DNA of 64,000 nt from Francisella salimarina (GTDB lineage Bacteria; Pseudomonadota; Gammaproteobacteria; Francisellales; Francisellaceae): the NCBI RefSeq assembly GCF_007923265.1, contig NZ_VOJA01000001.1:372001-436000 (forward strand), given 5' to 3'. A model generated the notes under the pieces. That model saw only the letters and a program-made list of their open reading frames with translations. It had not been told where the DNA came from and made no database searches. Both the position numbers and the translations under genes were made by a program. Of this stretch, positions 1-10,656 are shown piece by piece (within the stretch, counting starts at the first letter, position 1; each line of letters opens with the position of its first letter).

Positions 1-1119
1 ATTCCTGCCCCATAATAAAAACGGTACACATTCTCTTGTATGATCTGAGCCTGGTGCAGTTGGATCACAACCATGGTCTGCTGCCAGTATAACAATAGTA
101 TCTTCATCTAGCTTAGCATCTAAGTCTGGAATTCTTGAGTCTAAATACTCTAATGCTTTACCATACCCTTTAGGATCTCTACGATGACCATAACTTGAAT
201 CCAAGTCAACAAAGTTTGTAAACACCAATGTATTTTCTTTTGCTGATTCATACTCTCTAATCGTATTATCAAATAACTCTTCTAGTCCTGTAGCTTTTAC
301 TTTTTTAGATATACCTTGATTAGCATAAATATCAGCAATTTTACCTATTGAAACAACTTTACCACCTTGATTAGTTAACTTATCAAGTAATGTTGGTGCC
401 GGTGGCAATATCGAAAAATCCTTACGATTACCAGTACGAGTATATTCATCGGCAGACTCCCCAATAAATGGACGAGCAATAACCCTACCAACTTTCATTC
501 CCATCTCATCAAGAATTTCTCTAGCTATTTTGCAGATATTCAATAATTTATCTAAACCATAATAATCTTCATGAGCAGCAACCTGAAAAACGCTATCTGC
601 AGATGTATAAACAATTGGCTTCTTAGTAACACAACTCTCGCAACCATGCTCTTTTAGAACTTCTGTTCCTGATGCATGGCCAGCATCTATAAAACCATCG
701 GTAAGTCCAGCTCGTTCAACCCATTCATCAATAAACTCTTTATCAAAATAACCTTGATCACCTTTATTGGTAAAGTAGTACCAATCAAACATAACAGGCA
801 CGCCAGCTAGCTCCCAGTGACCACTCGGTGTATCCTTACCTTTGCTAACCTCAGCACAATAGCCATACTTTGCATTTTCAATAACATCTATATGACCAAC
901 TTGTTGACTAAATTCTTTACACCTATTGTATTCAGCAGCCTTCAACAAACCTTTTGTTGCTAAGTTTGGGAGTTTGATACTCATGCCATTGTTAGTAAAA
1001 TAGTCAACAATATGACCTAAAGTATCTGATCCTTCATCACCAAAATCAGCAGCATCAGGTGCTTGTCCTATACCAAATGAATCAAATAATAAAATGACCG
1101 CTTTTTTATTCTTTAACAT
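1..1119 (-). CDS. deoB: Phosphopentomutase, C-terminus cut by window edge
   Basis: Interconverts ribose or deoxyribose 1-phosphate and 5-phosphate in cytoplasmic nucleoside salvage. I translated the minus strand from an ATG at 1119; 373 codons are visible and the frame is open to base 1. The N-terminus reads LLFDSFGIGQAPDAADFGDE, the metal-binding Asp/Ser start of the alkaline phosphatase superfamily. Further on are TSADSVFQVAAHE, a YGHRRD stretch and AADHGCDPTAPGSDHTRE, all typical of DeoB. Compared with the roughly 400-residue family, only the last few tens of residues are missing. It lies 5 bp downstream of coaX on the same strand, so it is probably co-transcribed with it. Confidence 0.95.
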   Translation of the reverse strand, partial: MLKNKKAVILLFDSFGIGQAPDAADFGDEGSDTLGHIVDYFTNNGMSIKLPNLATKGLLKAAEYNRCKEFSQQVGHIDVIENAKYGYCAEVSKGKDTPSGHWELAGVPVMFDWYYFTNKGDQGYFDKEFIDEWVERAGLTDGFIDAGHASGTEVLKEHGCESCVTKKPIVYTSADSVFQVAAHEDYYGLDKLLNICKIAREILDEMGMKVGRVIARPFIGESADEYTRTGNRKDFSILPPAPTLLDKLTNQGGKVVSIGKIADIYANQGISKKVKATGLEELFDNTIREYESAKENTLVFTNFVDLDSSYGHRRDPKGYGKALEYLDSRIPDLDAKLDEDTIVILAADHGCDPTAPGSDHTRECVPFLLWGRN

Positions 1120-1124
1120 AATCA

Positions 1125-1901
1125 CTAAACACCTTTTTTGTTATTCTCTAGGAATGCAATTCTAATCCCTCGCAAAATCAAATCAGGAGATATCTCATCA
1201 AAGATTCCTTCATCTTTAAACAATCCTGCAAATCCACCTGTTGCTATAGTATAAACAGGGGCTCCAAATTCTTCTAAACTTCTGGCTTTAAGCTCTCTTA
1301 ATGCTCCTAAATGACCATAATACAACCCTGAACGAATATTAGTCTTAGTATCATAACCAATGGCAACCTCTGGTTTGACAATAGTTATTGAAGACAACTG
1401 CGAAGCTCCTTGACACAAAGCATTCAGTGAAAGCTTAACACCCGGCATAATTGAGCCACTTAAGTACTTTTTATCCTTAGTTACTAAATCAAAAGTAGTT
1501 GCTGTACCTAAATCAATAATTAGTAAATTTTTATTAGGATAATCAGCTATAGCTCCAATGCAGCTAGCTATTCTGTCTGCTCCTACTTGATGAGCTTCAA
1601 CAGAAGACATATCAAGATCAGTAGTCTCCATACTAATAAAAAATGGCTTCATATCAAAGTATTTTATGACAGCAGAGCCTAAAGAATAATTTAAGTGAGG
1701 AACAACTGATGATATAGCACAACCTTCTATCTGAGCTAAATCTACTGAGTTCTCTCTTAATGCCTGTCTTAGAAATACACCTATCTGATCCGATGTGGAA
1801 TCGACTGATGAAGTAGCATATCTTATTTGAGAAACTATATTTTCTCCCTCAAAAACACCTATATGTATATGAGAGTTCCCCACATCCATTACTAATAACA
1901 T
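1125..1901 (-). CDS. coaX: Type III pantothenate kinase
   Basis: Phosphorylates pantothenate, the first step of coenzyme A synthesis. The 258-residue protein has the CoaX ASKHA-fold signatures: DVGNSHIHIGVF at residues 6-17 (phosphate loop), GADRIASCIGA near 107 and IDLGTATTFDLV near 129. Its length is normal for the family. ATG start at 1901. It sits between polA (21 bp upstream) and deoB (5 bp downstream), all on the minus strand, which suggests one transcript. The type III enzyme replaces the CoaA kinase of E. coli and is not feedback-inhibited by CoA in characterised relatives. Confidence 0.95.
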   Translation of the reverse strand: MLLVMDVGNSHIHIGVFEGENIVSQIRYATSSVDSTSDQIGVFLRQALRENSVDLAQIEGCAISSVVPHLNYSLGSAVIKYFDMKPFFISMETTDLDMSSVEAHQVGADRIASCIGAIADYPNKNLLIIDLGTATTFDLVTKDKKYLSGSIMPGVKLSLNALCQGASQLSSITIVKPEVAIGYDTKTNIRSGLYYGHLGALRELKARSLEEFGAPVYTIATGGFAGLFKDEGIFDEISPDLILRGIRIAFLENNKKGV

Positions 1902-1922
1902 AAAACATCCTATAACTATAAT

Positions 1923-4613
1923 TTAATGTGCTTGATCCCAACTCTCACCAGAATCAACATTTACCTCTAGGGGAACACTTAACTTAATAGACGATTCCAT
2001 TATACTTTTTATTTTCGCAGTTACTTCATCAAGATTGAGCTTTCTAACTTCAAATACTAATTCATCATGCACTTGCATGACCATTTTAATGTCATCATTA
2101 TACTCTTGTAAAATAACAGTGTTAACATCTATCATAGCTTTTTTAATAATATCTGCTGCTGTACCTTGCATAGGAGCATTAACAGCAGCTCTTTCAGCAG
2201 CATTTCTCTGGATTGCATTTTTAGCACTAATTTCTGGTAGGTACAATCTTCTTCCAAGTATAGTCTCAACATAACCATTTTGCTTTGCAAATTCTTTAGC
2301 TGTAGTCATATACTCTTTTACACTTGGATAACGATTAAAATACACATCTATATATTCTTGAGCTTCTGCTCTTGGTATTTCCAACTGTTTAGCCAATCCA
2401 AAAGCACTCATACCATAAATAAGTCCAAAGTTTATTGCTTTAGCCCTTCTTCGTTGCTCACTAGTAACCTCATCAAGACCTATACCTAAAACCTCAGCCG
2501 CAGTAGCACTATGAATATCTAAGCCTTGATTAAAAGCTTTTAAAAGGTTTTTATCCTTTGATAAATGCGCCATAATTCTCAGTTCAATCTGAGAGTAATC
2601 CGCTGCAACTACACAAAAATCATTTTCAGCAATAAATGCCTGTCTAATTTTACGCCCCTCAGGACTCTTAATAGGAATATTTTGTAAATTCGGATCTGAT
2701 GAAGAAAGTCTTCCAGTCACAGTACCTGTCTGATTATACGAAGTATGAACGCGACCATTTATATCAAGCATTTTTGGCAACTTATCTGTATAAGTATTTT
2801 TAAGCTTTGATAGATGACGATACTTCATTATTAATGCTGCTATTTCATACTCTTCGGCTAGTTGCACCAAAACTTCTTCAGATGTCGAAGCCTGACCCTT
2901 TGCTGTCTTTTTGACTGGGGGAAGCCTCATCTTTTCAAACAAAATCTCTCTTAACTGTACAGGTGAAGCTAAATTAAACTCCTGACCAGCAAGATCATAG
3001 CACTTAACTTCAAGCTCCTTTATAGAGTCCTCAAGATTAGCACTTTGTTGTATAAGTTTATCAGCATCTATCTTAACACCAGTTTTTTCCATATTATTAA
3101 GGATAATAGTCAACGGCATTTCAACCTTAGAATATAGACTATATAACACTTCATCATCTTTTAGCATTTTCAAGAAATGATTATAAAGTCTAAATGTAAT
3201 ATCAGCATCTTCAGCAGCATATTTAGCTACTTTTTCTATATCTATTTGATCTAATGTCAACTGATTACGACCAGCTCCAGCTAATGTCGTATACGCGATT
3301 GGCTCAATACCCAAATGCTCTTTTGATAAGCTATCCATATCATGTTTACCACTACTTTTTAGCACATATGCCATAATCATAGTATCATTAACTTGATTAA
3401 CTATCTTAACTCCATATTTTGACAAAACTTTTTCATCAAATTTAAAATTGTGGGCAACTTTAGACTTTTGAGAATCTACGAAAATAGGTTTTAAACTATC
3501 TAAAACCACTTCTAGTTCTAACTGTTGTGGAACTCCAAGATATCTATGTTGTAAAGGAATGTAGTAAGCTCGACCCTCTTTTGCACAAAATGATAGACCA
3601 ACAAGGTTCGCTTCATAAGTATTAAGAGAATCTGTCTCCGTATCAAATGCAAAACTACTGCTACTTTCCAATTCTTTGACCAAATCATTAAGTTGCTCTA
3701 GTGTTGCAACTATCTTATAGTCAACCTCTATATTTTTAGGTTGCGGTTTTGTTAACTTTAGTGAAGATGGAATACTTAAATCTTTAAGTAAAGATTTAAA
3801 TTCATAACGTGTAAACACCTCATATAAGTATTCTTTATTTGCATTTTTACATTTTAAATCTTCTATAGATAGATTAAGCTCCACATCGCACTTTATAGTT
3901 GCTAATTTATAGGATAATTTGAGTAACTCGATATTATTGCGTAAATTTTCTCCAACTTTACCTTTGATATTATCTTGATTGGCAATAACACCATCAATAT
4001 CATCATATTCTTGTAGCCATTTAATTGCTGTTTTAGGACCTACTTTTGGTACTCCTGGGATATTATCTGAAGAATCACCCATCAAAGCTAAATAATCTAT
4101 AATTTGATCTGGTCTAATTTGATATTTTTCTATAACTCCCACCACATCAGTAGTTACATTTTTCATAGAATCATAAAGAGTCACATTATCCGTGACTAAC
4201 TGTGCCATATCCTTATCACCGGTTGATATAATGACATCATAGCCTTGTTGCTCAAGATCTCTTGCCAATGTTCCTATTACATCATCTGCTTCAACGCCAT
4301 CTTTTATTATCAATGGAAATCCCATATTCTCGATAATTTGATGTAATGGTTGGATTTGTACTCTAAGCTCATCATCCATCGCTTTACGATTTGCTTTGTA
4401 TTCAGGATACATCTCATGACGAAAGTTCTTACCCTTAGGGTCAAAGACTACTGTGATGTACTCGGTATCATACATGGCAGGCAGTTTCTTAAGCATATTA
4501 ATCACGCCTATAATAGCCCCTGTTGGCTCACCTTGACTATTAGTAAGGTTTGGTAAAGCATGATATGCCCTAAAAAGATATGATGATCCATCAACTAAAA
4601 CAATTTTTTTCAT
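1923..4613 (-). CDS. polA: DNA polymerase I
   Basis: Repair and Okazaki-fragment polymerase of 896 residues with all three domains. The 5'-3' exonuclease starts DGSSYLFRAYHALP. The 3'-5' exonuclease keeps its acidic residues (FAFDTETDSL, HNFKFDEKVL, YAAEDADITFRLY), so proofreading looks intact. The polymerase domain has DYSQIELRIMAHLS (motif A), RRRAKAINFGLIYG (O helix) and QVHDELVFEV (motif C). ATG start at 4613. It is 116 bp downstream of lpxK, and the gap holds a plausible promoter (4644-4672), so polA-coaX-deoB may start its own transcript. Confidence 0.97.
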   Translation of the reverse strand: MKKIVLVDGSSYLFRAYHALPNLTNSQGEPTGAIIGVINMLKKLPAMYDTEYITVVFDPKGKNFRHEMYPEYKANRKAMDDELRVQIQPLHQIIENMGFPLIIKDGVEADDVIGTLARDLEQQGYDVIISTGDKDMAQLVTDNVTLYDSMKNVTTDVVGVIEKYQIRPDQIIDYLALMGDSSDNIPGVPKVGPKTAIKWLQEYDDIDGVIANQDNIKGKVGENLRNNIELLKLSYKLATIKCDVELNLSIEDLKCKNANKEYLYEVFTRYEFKSLLKDLSIPSSLKLTKPQPKNIEVDYKIVATLEQLNDLVKELESSSSFAFDTETDSLNTYEANLVGLSFCAKEGRAYYIPLQHRYLGVPQQLELEVVLDSLKPIFVDSQKSKVAHNFKFDEKVLSKYGVKIVNQVNDTMIMAYVLKSSGKHDMDSLSKEHLGIEPIAYTTLAGAGRNQLTLDQIDIEKVAKYAAEDADITFRLYNHFLKMLKDDEVLYSLYSKVEMPLTIILNNMEKTGVKIDADKLIQQSANLEDSIKELEVKCYDLAGQEFNLASPVQLREILFEKMRLPPVKKTAKGQASTSEEVLVQLAEEYEIAALIMKYRHLSKLKNTYTDKLPKMLDINGRVHTSYNQTGTVTGRLSSSDPNLQNIPIKSPEGRKIRQAFIAENDFCVVAADYSQIELRIMAHLSKDKNLLKAFNQGLDIHSATAAEVLGIGLDEVTSEQRRRAKAINFGLIYGMSAFGLAKQLEIPRAEAQEYIDVYFNRYPSVKEYMTTAKEFAKQNGYVETILGRRLYLPEISAKNAIQRNAAERAAVNAPMQGTAADIIKKAMIDVNTVILQEYNDDIKMVMQVHDELVFEVRKLNLDEVTAKIKSIMESSIKLSVPLEVNVDSGESWDQAH

Positions 4614-4643
4614 AGATTTTGTAGCTACTTTTTTATCAGGTTA

Positions 4644-4672
4644 ATAGTAATATATATGCTTTGGTATATCAA
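4644..4672 (-). promoter_or_regulatory. Candidate sigma-70 promoter for polA-coaX-deoB
   Basis: On the minus strand TTGATA (plus 4667-4672) is followed after exactly 17 bp by TACTAT (plus 4644-4649), about 30 bp upstream of the polA ATG. The -35 matches 5 of 6 and the -10 matches 4 of 6 consensus bases. In such AT-rich DNA chance matches are common. Confidence 0.35.
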
Positions 4673-4729
4673 ACTGATTTATACTCTAGACTTCCATTCT
4701 AGTGACAAATTTTCAGCTTAACCGAATAA

Positions 4730-5698
4730 TCAATAAGGCTCTAAGGCTATATCAAGATACCACCAATTACTCTTGGCAAAATCTTTACACTTAATTGCAT
4801 CCTTATAAGTCATAATAACTATCTGTTCAGGATCAAAATGTTCAAAATCCTTGTGCGTATATTTATGATGATCTCTGAAGATATGCTCATGGTAGATATT
4901 CACTCCAAGCTCATCCAGCGAGCTAAAAAATTTATCAGGGTTACCAATACCAGCAACAGCATCTATTGATTTACCATAGAAACTATCTATAGGTATGCTT
5001 TGTTTTGTTACAAGATTTACAAATTTTGTCGCCTTGATTTTAGCTCTGACAATATTAGAATTATAATTTAATAACTCACTATAGTTTTGGTTATCAAGAT
5101 TACCTATGGCGATTATTTGATCCACTGATTTTAGTCTTTCTACCGGTTCTCTGAGAGGTCCAGCTGGTAGACATAATCCATTGCCAAACATCCTACTGGC
5201 ATCGATTACTACCACCTCTTTAGTTCTAGCTAGTTTATAATGCTGTAAACCATCATCGGATATAATAACATCGGCATCAGGATAATTCTTTTCAATATAT
5301 TTAACAGAATCAACCCTGTGTGGAGATATTACTATTGGCACCTTACCATCTAATGCATCAAATAACATTGCCGGTTCATCACCACATACACTTGCAGGTG
5401 TCTTTGAGTCGACTTCAAAAGGATATTTTTCTGCCTTAGCGCCATAGCCACGACTGATTACAACTGGCTTTTTACCTTGCTCTAGGTATTGATTAGCAAA
5501 CATCCTCACTACAGGAGTTTTACCAGTTCCACCAACGGAGATATTTCCCACTATAATTACAGGAATTTTTGACTTATATTGATTATTCTGTAGCCTAATT
5601 TTACGATTATGAGCAATTTTTGAGAAAATAAAAGCGATAGGACTTAAAATATAACTAAGTATCCCTAGCTGAGGTTTATACCAAATGTTACCTATCAT
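4730..5698 (-). CDS. lpxK: Tetraacyldisaccharide 4'-kinase
   Basis: Adds the 4'-phosphate to the lipid A disaccharide precursor at the inner membrane. The 322-residue protein has an N-terminal hydrophobic anchor ([20 protein letters not shown]), the Walker A-like [17 protein letters not shown] near residue 54, and DDGLQHYKL near 150, the conserved LpxK signature. ATG start at 5698. The stop of msbA lies 5 bp upstream, an msbA-lpxK pair conserved in many gammaproteobacteria and known as valAB in Francisella. This links the last lipid A steps to export. Confidence 0.95.
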   Translation of the reverse strand: MIGNIWYKPQLGILSYILSPIAFIFSKIAHNRKIRLQNNQYKSKIPVIIVGNISVGGTGKTPVVRMFANQYLEQGKKPVVISRGYGAKAEKYPFEVDSKTPASVCGDEPAMLFDALDGKVPIVISPHRVDSVKYIEKNYPDADVIISDDGLQHYKLARTKEVVVIDASRMFGNGLCLPAGPLREPVERLKSVDQIIAIGNLDNQNYSELLNYNSNIVRAKIKATKFVNLVTKQSIPIDSFYGKSIDAVAGIGNPDKFFSSLDELGVNIYHEHIFRDHHKYTHKDFEHFDPEQIVIMTYKDAIKCKDFAKSNWWYLDIALEPY

Positions 5699-5703
5699 TA
5701 GTA

Positions 5704-7533
5704 TTACTGAAGTCCTGATTGATATAGCCTAGTATAAAGTCCACCTTTCGCCAGAAGCTCTTCATGCTTACCACTTTCAACCATTTTACCGTCATCCATC
5801 ACTACAATTTTGTCGGCATTTTCAACCGTACTCAACCTATGTGCAATAACTATAGTAGTACAAGATTTAGTTAAGCTTTCTAATGCTTGTTGAACCACTC
5901 TTTCGGACTCATTATCAAGCGCACTTGTTGCCTCATCAAATATTAGCACTGGAGCATTTTTCAATAGAGCTCTAGCAATAGATAATCTCTGACGTTGACC
6001 GCCTGACAATTTAGAACCATTATTACCAATATTAGTATGAATACCATCAGAAAGCTCTTGAACAAACTCATAAGCATTAGCTCTTTTAAGAGCATCAACT
6101 ACTTCTTCTTCAGAAACATCTCTTGAAAGTCCAAATGCTATATTATTAAATACAGTATCATCAAATAAATGAACATTTTGTGAAACCATAGATAGATGCG
6201 ATCTTAAGTTTTCTAAAGTCAAATCTCGTATATCAACATTATCTAATAATATTTCACCTTTCTGCTGGGTATAAAATCTTGAAATAATGCTCGTAAGCGT
6301 TGTCTTACCACTCCCTGATTTACCAACAAAAGCTACGGTTTCTCCTGCTTCAATCTCTGTACTTACACCATTAAGAACTTTTTGCTCTCCAAATGCAAAA
6401 CTAACATCTTTGATTGTTACTTTACCACGGACCTTATCAAGCTCTTTATTACCTGTTTCTTTCTCTGCCGGGTAGTCTAAAATATAGAATATATCTTCTG
6501 TAGCTGCTACAGCTTTTTGAATAACGACATTAACCTTGGTAAGATTCTTAATTGGTTTTAGAATGGCAGCAGCAGCAGCGAAGAATGACGCAAAAGAACC
6601 AGCTGTTAACCAAGACGAACCTCCTCCTTCATTAGTCCCAAAGATTGCGATTGTGAATAGTGAAAAAGCAAGAACTAGTGAAGCAATAATCTGAATAACA
6701 GGTGATGTAAGAGCATCTAACGCAATTGTTCTAATCTGCTGAGAGTAAGTATAATCAAGATTTCTAAAAAATTTATTCTGTTGTTTATGTTGCGCACCAA
6801 AGATTCTAATTTCTTTGTAGTTTCTTATCGTTTCTTCTGCCGTATGAGTGACATTACCCATTGATGACTGAGTGTTTCTACTTAATGATCTGAATTTCTT
6901 ATTTATTATAGAAATAAACAAACCTAGAAATGGCCCAATAATTATTAAAAACAATGATAATTGCCAACTTGAAACCACCATAACTATTATAAGACCAATA
7001 ACAAAAGTACCATCTTGCACAACTGTGATAATAGCTGTTGATGTAGCCTCAGTAACTTGATCAACATTATATAATAGTCTTGATATAATCTGACCTGAAG
7101 AATGCTTATCAAAAAAGCTAGCAGGTAGATTCATAAATCTCTTATAAATATCTTTTCTAAATTTATAAACAACCTTCTGCCCTAAAGACCCTATAAAGTA
7201 TTGTGACAAAAATGATCCTACTGATCTCAAAGTCAAAAGCCCTACCATACCAACACCCATAAGCATAAGTATACTAGCACTTTGCTTAGTAATATCGCCA
7301 CCAGGACCAAACCCATAATTCAATATAGGGTTAATAAGATATATCATTGAAGCATCAGCAGCAGAGAAAAACACACTACCCACAGCTGCAATAACAAGAA
7401 AGTGCCACAAATGTTTAACCTGCGACAACAACCTTTTATAAAGGGTTCCCACCCTTTGCTTACTTGTCATTTCACCACTTAGGTTACCCGAACCCTGAGA
7501 TTTAAGATCAATTTTATCAATCAAATTTGCCAT
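5704..7533 (-). CDS. msbA: Lipid A export ABC transporter, ATPase and permease
   Basis: Flips lipid A-core across the inner membrane. It is a half-transporter: six membrane helices (roughly residues 45-350) followed by an ABC ATPase with Walker [11 protein letters not shown], signature [16 protein letters not shown] and Walker [13 protein letters not shown], then the H-loop IVIAHRLS. The frame stays open to 7608, but I place the start at the ATG at 7533 ([10 protein letters not shown]), giving 609 residues. The extra 25 upstream residues look unlike an MsbA N-terminus. Neither start has a strong ribosome site. It is the first gene of msbA-lpxK and diverges from cca. Confidence 0.95.
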   Translation of the reverse strand: MANLIDKIDLKSQGSGNLSGEMTSKQRVGTLYKRLLSQVKHLWHFLVIAAVGSVFFSAADASMIYLINPILNYGFGPGGDITKQSASILMLMGVGMVGLLTLRSVGSFLSQYFIGSLGQKVVYKFRKDIYKRFMNLPASFFDKHSSGQIISRLLYNVDQVTEATSTAIITVVQDGTFVIGLIIVMVVSSWQLSLFLIIIGPFLGLFISIINKKFRSLSRNTQSSMGNVTHTAEETIRNYKEIRIFGAQHKQQNKFFRNLDYTYSQQIRTIALDALTSPVIQIIASLVLAFSLFTIAIFGTNEGGGSSWLTAGSFASFFAAAAAILKPIKNLTKVNVVIQKAVAATEDIFYILDYPAEKETGNKELDKVRGKVTIKDVSFAFGEQKVLNGVSTEIEAGETVAFVGKSGSGKTTLTSIISRFYTQQKGEILLDNVDIRDLTLENLRSHLSMVSQNVHLFDDTVFNNIAFGLSRDVSEEEVVDALKRANAYEFVQELSDGIHTNIGNNGSKLSGGQRQRLSIARALLKNAPVLIFDEATSALDNESERVVQQALESLTKSCTTIVIAHRLSTVENADKIVVMDDGKMVESGKHEELLAKGGLYTRLYQSGLQ

Positions 7534-7630
7534 AGAATACAAAAAGCCGTTAAAAAACCAACGCGAATAACAGATAATTATACACTTTTTTCTGTTAACA
7601 TAAAGCAAACAGAAAGATGTTTATTAAGCG

Positions 7631-8737
7631 ATGGAGTTTTACTTAGTTGGTGGTGCTGTTAGAGACTTGCTACTCGGGATAACCCCCAAAGACAAAGACT
7701 GGGTGGTGATTGGTGCAACAGAAAATCAAATGATTGAATCTGGGTTTATAAAAGTACTTTCAAGCTTCCCTATTTTCATTCACCCGAAAACAAAACAAGA
7801 GTATGCTTTAGCTAGATCAGAAAAAAAAATAGCTAAAGGCTATCATGGTTTTGAAGTTAATTTTTCAAGCAACATCTCTTTAGAAGAAGATTTAAAACGC
7901 AGAGACCTAACTATCAACTCTATAGCCATAGATAAAAATAACAAGATAATCGATCCCTTTAACGGTCAGATTGATATTAAGAAGAGGATACTTCGACATA
8001 CTTCAGAAGCCTTTATCGAAGATCCTTTACGCGTGGTTAGACTAGCTCGCTTCAAAGCCCAACTTAGCGCTTTTAACTTCTCAGTTGCTGACGAAACTAT
8101 AAATATAGTCGATTCTGTTATCAAGTCAGGAGAGCTAAACTACCTAACTAAGGAGCGCTTGCATATAGAGTTTATCAAGGCACTTAAAAACCCAAGGATT
8201 TTTTTTGAGACATTAGACAATCTTGAAGCCTTGGAGGTGACATTCCCATATATAAAAAAATCTTTAGACACAATACCAAACACAAGTTTCTTTGAGAGCA
8301 AAATTTACTTAAAATCTTCAAATGATGAGAAAATATGCCTATGTCTTCTAGACATTAAAGATGAGTTTGTTAAACATATAAAGCTGGAATTACTTCTATC
8401 AAACAAACAATACAAACTCTTAAATGCAGTCATAACTATAAGAAAAATTTTTGAACTTAAAAACATAAGTGCCAGAGATGTTCTTAGACTATTAAAAAAA
8501 GCAAATTTAATAAGAAATAAAGAGCTACAACAAGTTAGCACAAATACTTACAGAAAATATCTAACAATAAATAATTCCAATACTTCAAACAGAACTATTG
8601 AACAGCTAAAAAACACTTTCCATGCCATAAATACCTCTAATATTAAAGACCTGACCATAACAGTATCAAAAGAAGATCTCTCGAACGCTATAGAATCGCT
8701 TTATATTGATAATATAAAAAAGCAATTAAATCTATGA
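7631..8737 (+). CDS. cca: tRNA nucleotidyltransferase (CCA-adding)
   Basis: Adds or repairs the 3' CCA end of tRNAs. The 368-residue protein begins [14 protein letters not shown], the class II nucleotidyltransferase signature, with metal-binding acids in KDKDWVVIG near residue 21 and [12 protein letters not shown] near 97. The expected [12 protein letters not shown] helix follows. The C-terminal part is diverged and shorter than in E. coli Cca (about 412 residues), and I see no clear HD phosphohydrolase domain. An A9 run at 7821-7829 is a possible slippage spot. It diverges from msbA with about 97 bp between starts and heads a plus-strand group with dsbB and efflux genes. Confidence 0.92.
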   Translation: MEFYLVGGAVRDLLLGITPKDKDWVVIGATENQMIESGFIKVLSSFPIFIHPKTKQEYALARSEKKIAKGYHGFEVNFSSNISLEEDLKRRDLTINSIAIDKNNKIIDPFNGQIDIKKRILRHTSEAFIEDPLRVVRLARFKAQLSAFNFSVADETINIVDSVIKSGELNYLTKERLHIEFIKALKNPRIFFETLDNLEALEVTFPYIKKSLDTIPNTSFFESKIYLKSSNDEKICLCLLDIKDEFVKHIKLELLLSNKQYKLLNAVITIRKIFELKNISARDVLRLLKKANLIRNKELQQVSTNTYRKYLTINNSNTSNRTIEQLKNTFHAINTSNIKDLTITVSKEDLSNAIESLYIDNIKKQLNL

Positions 8738-8775
8738 TACAATTACAAAAATTTCTTTGTTTTTAGAAAAATTTA

Positions 8776-9270
8776 ATGATGAGATTCATATTTAGAAATA
8801 TTTTTTTATTTAATACTTTTATTTGCTTAATCGCATTGGCTGTAGTTATGATTACCATTTTCGGTTTAAACTGGAAGCCCTGCCCAATGTGCCTAATTCA
8901 ACAACTATGTGTTATATGCATTATGATATTTAGTATCCTAGGGTTAATCAAAAACAGCTCAAAAGGATTTAGTTCAATAGTACTGATAGTAATTGTATTA
9001 ATCACTATTGTTGGTTGCTATATCGCTGCCGATCAAGCTTATTTACAATACTTCTCATCAACAATATCCAATGATCCAACAGACTGTGGTGCTATTAGCA
9101 ACCCATTGTTAATTGATGCTACAAAATCATTAACAGGAACTGTTAGTAGCTGTACTAGTATTTCCGAAGAGATCTCTGGTGTTAGTTTGGCAGTATATAG
9201 CTTGATATTTTTCATTTGCCTATTAGGCATAAATTGTATTAGTTTATTTATAAGAATATTTAAAAAATAG
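8776..9270 (+). CDS. dsbB: Disulfide bond formation protein DsbB
   Basis: Inner-membrane quinone-linked oxidase that re-oxidises periplasmic DsbA. The 164-residue protein has four hydrophobic segments and both redox pairs: C36 and C39 in PCPMCLIQQ, and C104 and C126 in the second periplasmic loop. This is the canonical DsbB layout. Two consecutive ATG codons (8776 and 8779) could each be the start. It lies 38 bp after cca and 12 bp before the efflux adaptor, so transcription with the efflux operon is likely. Confidence 0.93.
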   Translation: MMRFIFRNIFLFNTFICLIALAVVMITIFGLNWKPCPMCLIQQLCVICIMIFSILGLIKNSSKGFSSIVLIVIVLITIVGCYIAADQAYLQYFSSTISNDPTDCGAISNPLLIDATKSLTGTVSSCTSISEEISGVSLAVYSLIFFICLLGINCISLFIRIFKK

Positions 9271-9282
9271 TGGGATATAACA

Positions 9283-10656
9283 GTGGATTTTAAAAAAACT
9301 TTTTTAGACCTTAAAGAAAAAATTAATTCTAGTAAGAGAAACTATCTGATTTTTGTACTAGCAACCATTATCATAGCATGGCTCATACTAGGCAAACTTG
9401 GAATATCTCTAGCAATTGTCTACTTTATTTTCCAAATCAACTATATAAAAACAAAACTTTCTCTCCTCAAAAACAAGCGTACCGCCTCAATAGCTGTTGT
9501 AGTAGCAACACTAATACTCTTTGGAAGTATTTTTGGATTTGCCGAACTTATTCAAAGTATGATTAAAAAAGGTATGGCTTCATACGTGCCTCAGCCTGTA
9601 GCTGTAACATCTTCAGTTGTAGAAAAAACAGACTGGAAACAGGTAATAAACACTATTGGTGAAGCGCAAGCTATTCAATCCACAGAGATATCTTCTCAAT
9701 CTGGTGGTATTGTAAGTGAAATTAATTTTAAGAGTGGACAAGAAGTTAAAGAAGGCGATCTTTTATTTAAACTAGACACTAGTCAACTAAAAGCTAGTTT
9801 AGAAGAAGCATTATCAAACCTTAAACTTGCCAAGATCACAAAAGATCGTTACAACAAACTTGTTGAACAAAGAGCAACTTCAAAAGAGTCCGCTGATAAA
9901 GCTAATGCTGACTACCTTTCTAAATTAGCTCAAGTTCAAAATATAGAGTCACAAATAGGCTTCAAAGAAATTAGAGCTCCATTTGACGGTAAGATAGGTA
10001 TCAGAAACATAAGTTTAGGACAATATTTCAACAACGGTGATAATGCTGCTACACTTACAAAGATTGATCCTATATTTATTACATTCCCAGTGCCACAAAA
10101 CAAAGTGAGCATGATTGATGTTGGTCAAGAAATTAACTTCTATTCTGACTCATATCCTGGTGAAACTTTTACGGCTAAAATTACGGCAATAAACTCTTTT
10201 ATTAATGATTCAAATAGATCTATAACTGTTCAAGCAACATACCAAAACCCACATCATAAAATTGTCCCAGGAATGTTTTTAACTGTTCATGTTAGCTTAC
10301 CAGTTAAGAAAAACTCTATTGTGATTCCTAGAAATGCTGTTTCATATAGCCTTTATGGTCAATCAGTATTTACACTCAACCCGGTAATGAAAGATGGCAA
10401 ACCTGTCACAGCGTCTTACACATCCACCGCTGATGGAGGAATGAAAACTGTTGATACCGACAAGACTTTATACAAGGTGGGACAAGCTAATGTTGAAGTC
10501 TTAGAAACTAGAAATAACTTAGCCCTTGTTAAAGGCTTAGAGCCTGGCACTACGATTATTACGTCAGGACAAAATAAAGTGCATAAAGGAATGGATGCAA
10601 TACTGAACAATAGTGTAAAGATTGACAATAATATATATAATCAGGGAATCCAGTAA
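9283..10656 (+). CDS. RND efflux periplasmic adaptor with long membrane N-terminus
   Basis: Membrane fusion protein linking the RND pump to an outer-membrane channel. Residues about 106-440 are a typical AcrA/MexA-like adaptor: a lipoyl half-motif (GGIVSEINFKSGQEVKEGD), a coiled hairpin (about 160-210), then the other half (IRAPFDGKIGIRNISLGQY). The 457-residue protein is longer than usual because about 105 residues come before the adaptor, with hydrophobic stretches at about 21-37, 41-55 and 69-90 and no lipoprotein signal. It starts with GTG at 9283 in the published frame. The stop overlaps the pump ATG by one base. Confidence 0.9.
   Translation: MDFKKTFLDLKEKINSSKRNYLIFVLATIIIAWLILGKLGISLAIVYFIFQINYIKTKLSLLKNKRTASIAVVVATLILFGSIFGFAELIQSMIKKGMASYVPQPVAVTSSVVEKTDWKQVINTIGEAQAIQSTEISSQSGGIVSEINFKSGQEVKEGDLLFKLDTSQLKASLEEALSNLKLAKITKDRYNKLVEQRATSKESADKANADYLSKLAQVQNIESQIGFKEIRAPFDGKIGIRNISLGQYFNNGDNAATLTKIDPIFITFPVPQNKVSMIDVGQEINFYSDSYPGETFTAKITAINSFINDSNRSITVQATYQNPHHKIVPGMFLTVHVSLPVKKNSIVIPRNAVSYSLYGQSVFTLNPVMKDGKPVTASYTSTADGGMKTVDTDKTLYKVGQANVEVLETRNNLALVKGLEPGTTIITSGQNKVHKGMDAILNNSVKIDNNIYNQGIQ

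Noticed and set aside
7534-7608. Longer msbA start adding 25 residues
   Set aside because: The added residues do not resemble an MsbA N-terminus and no ribosome site supports them; the ATG at 7533 gives a normal length.
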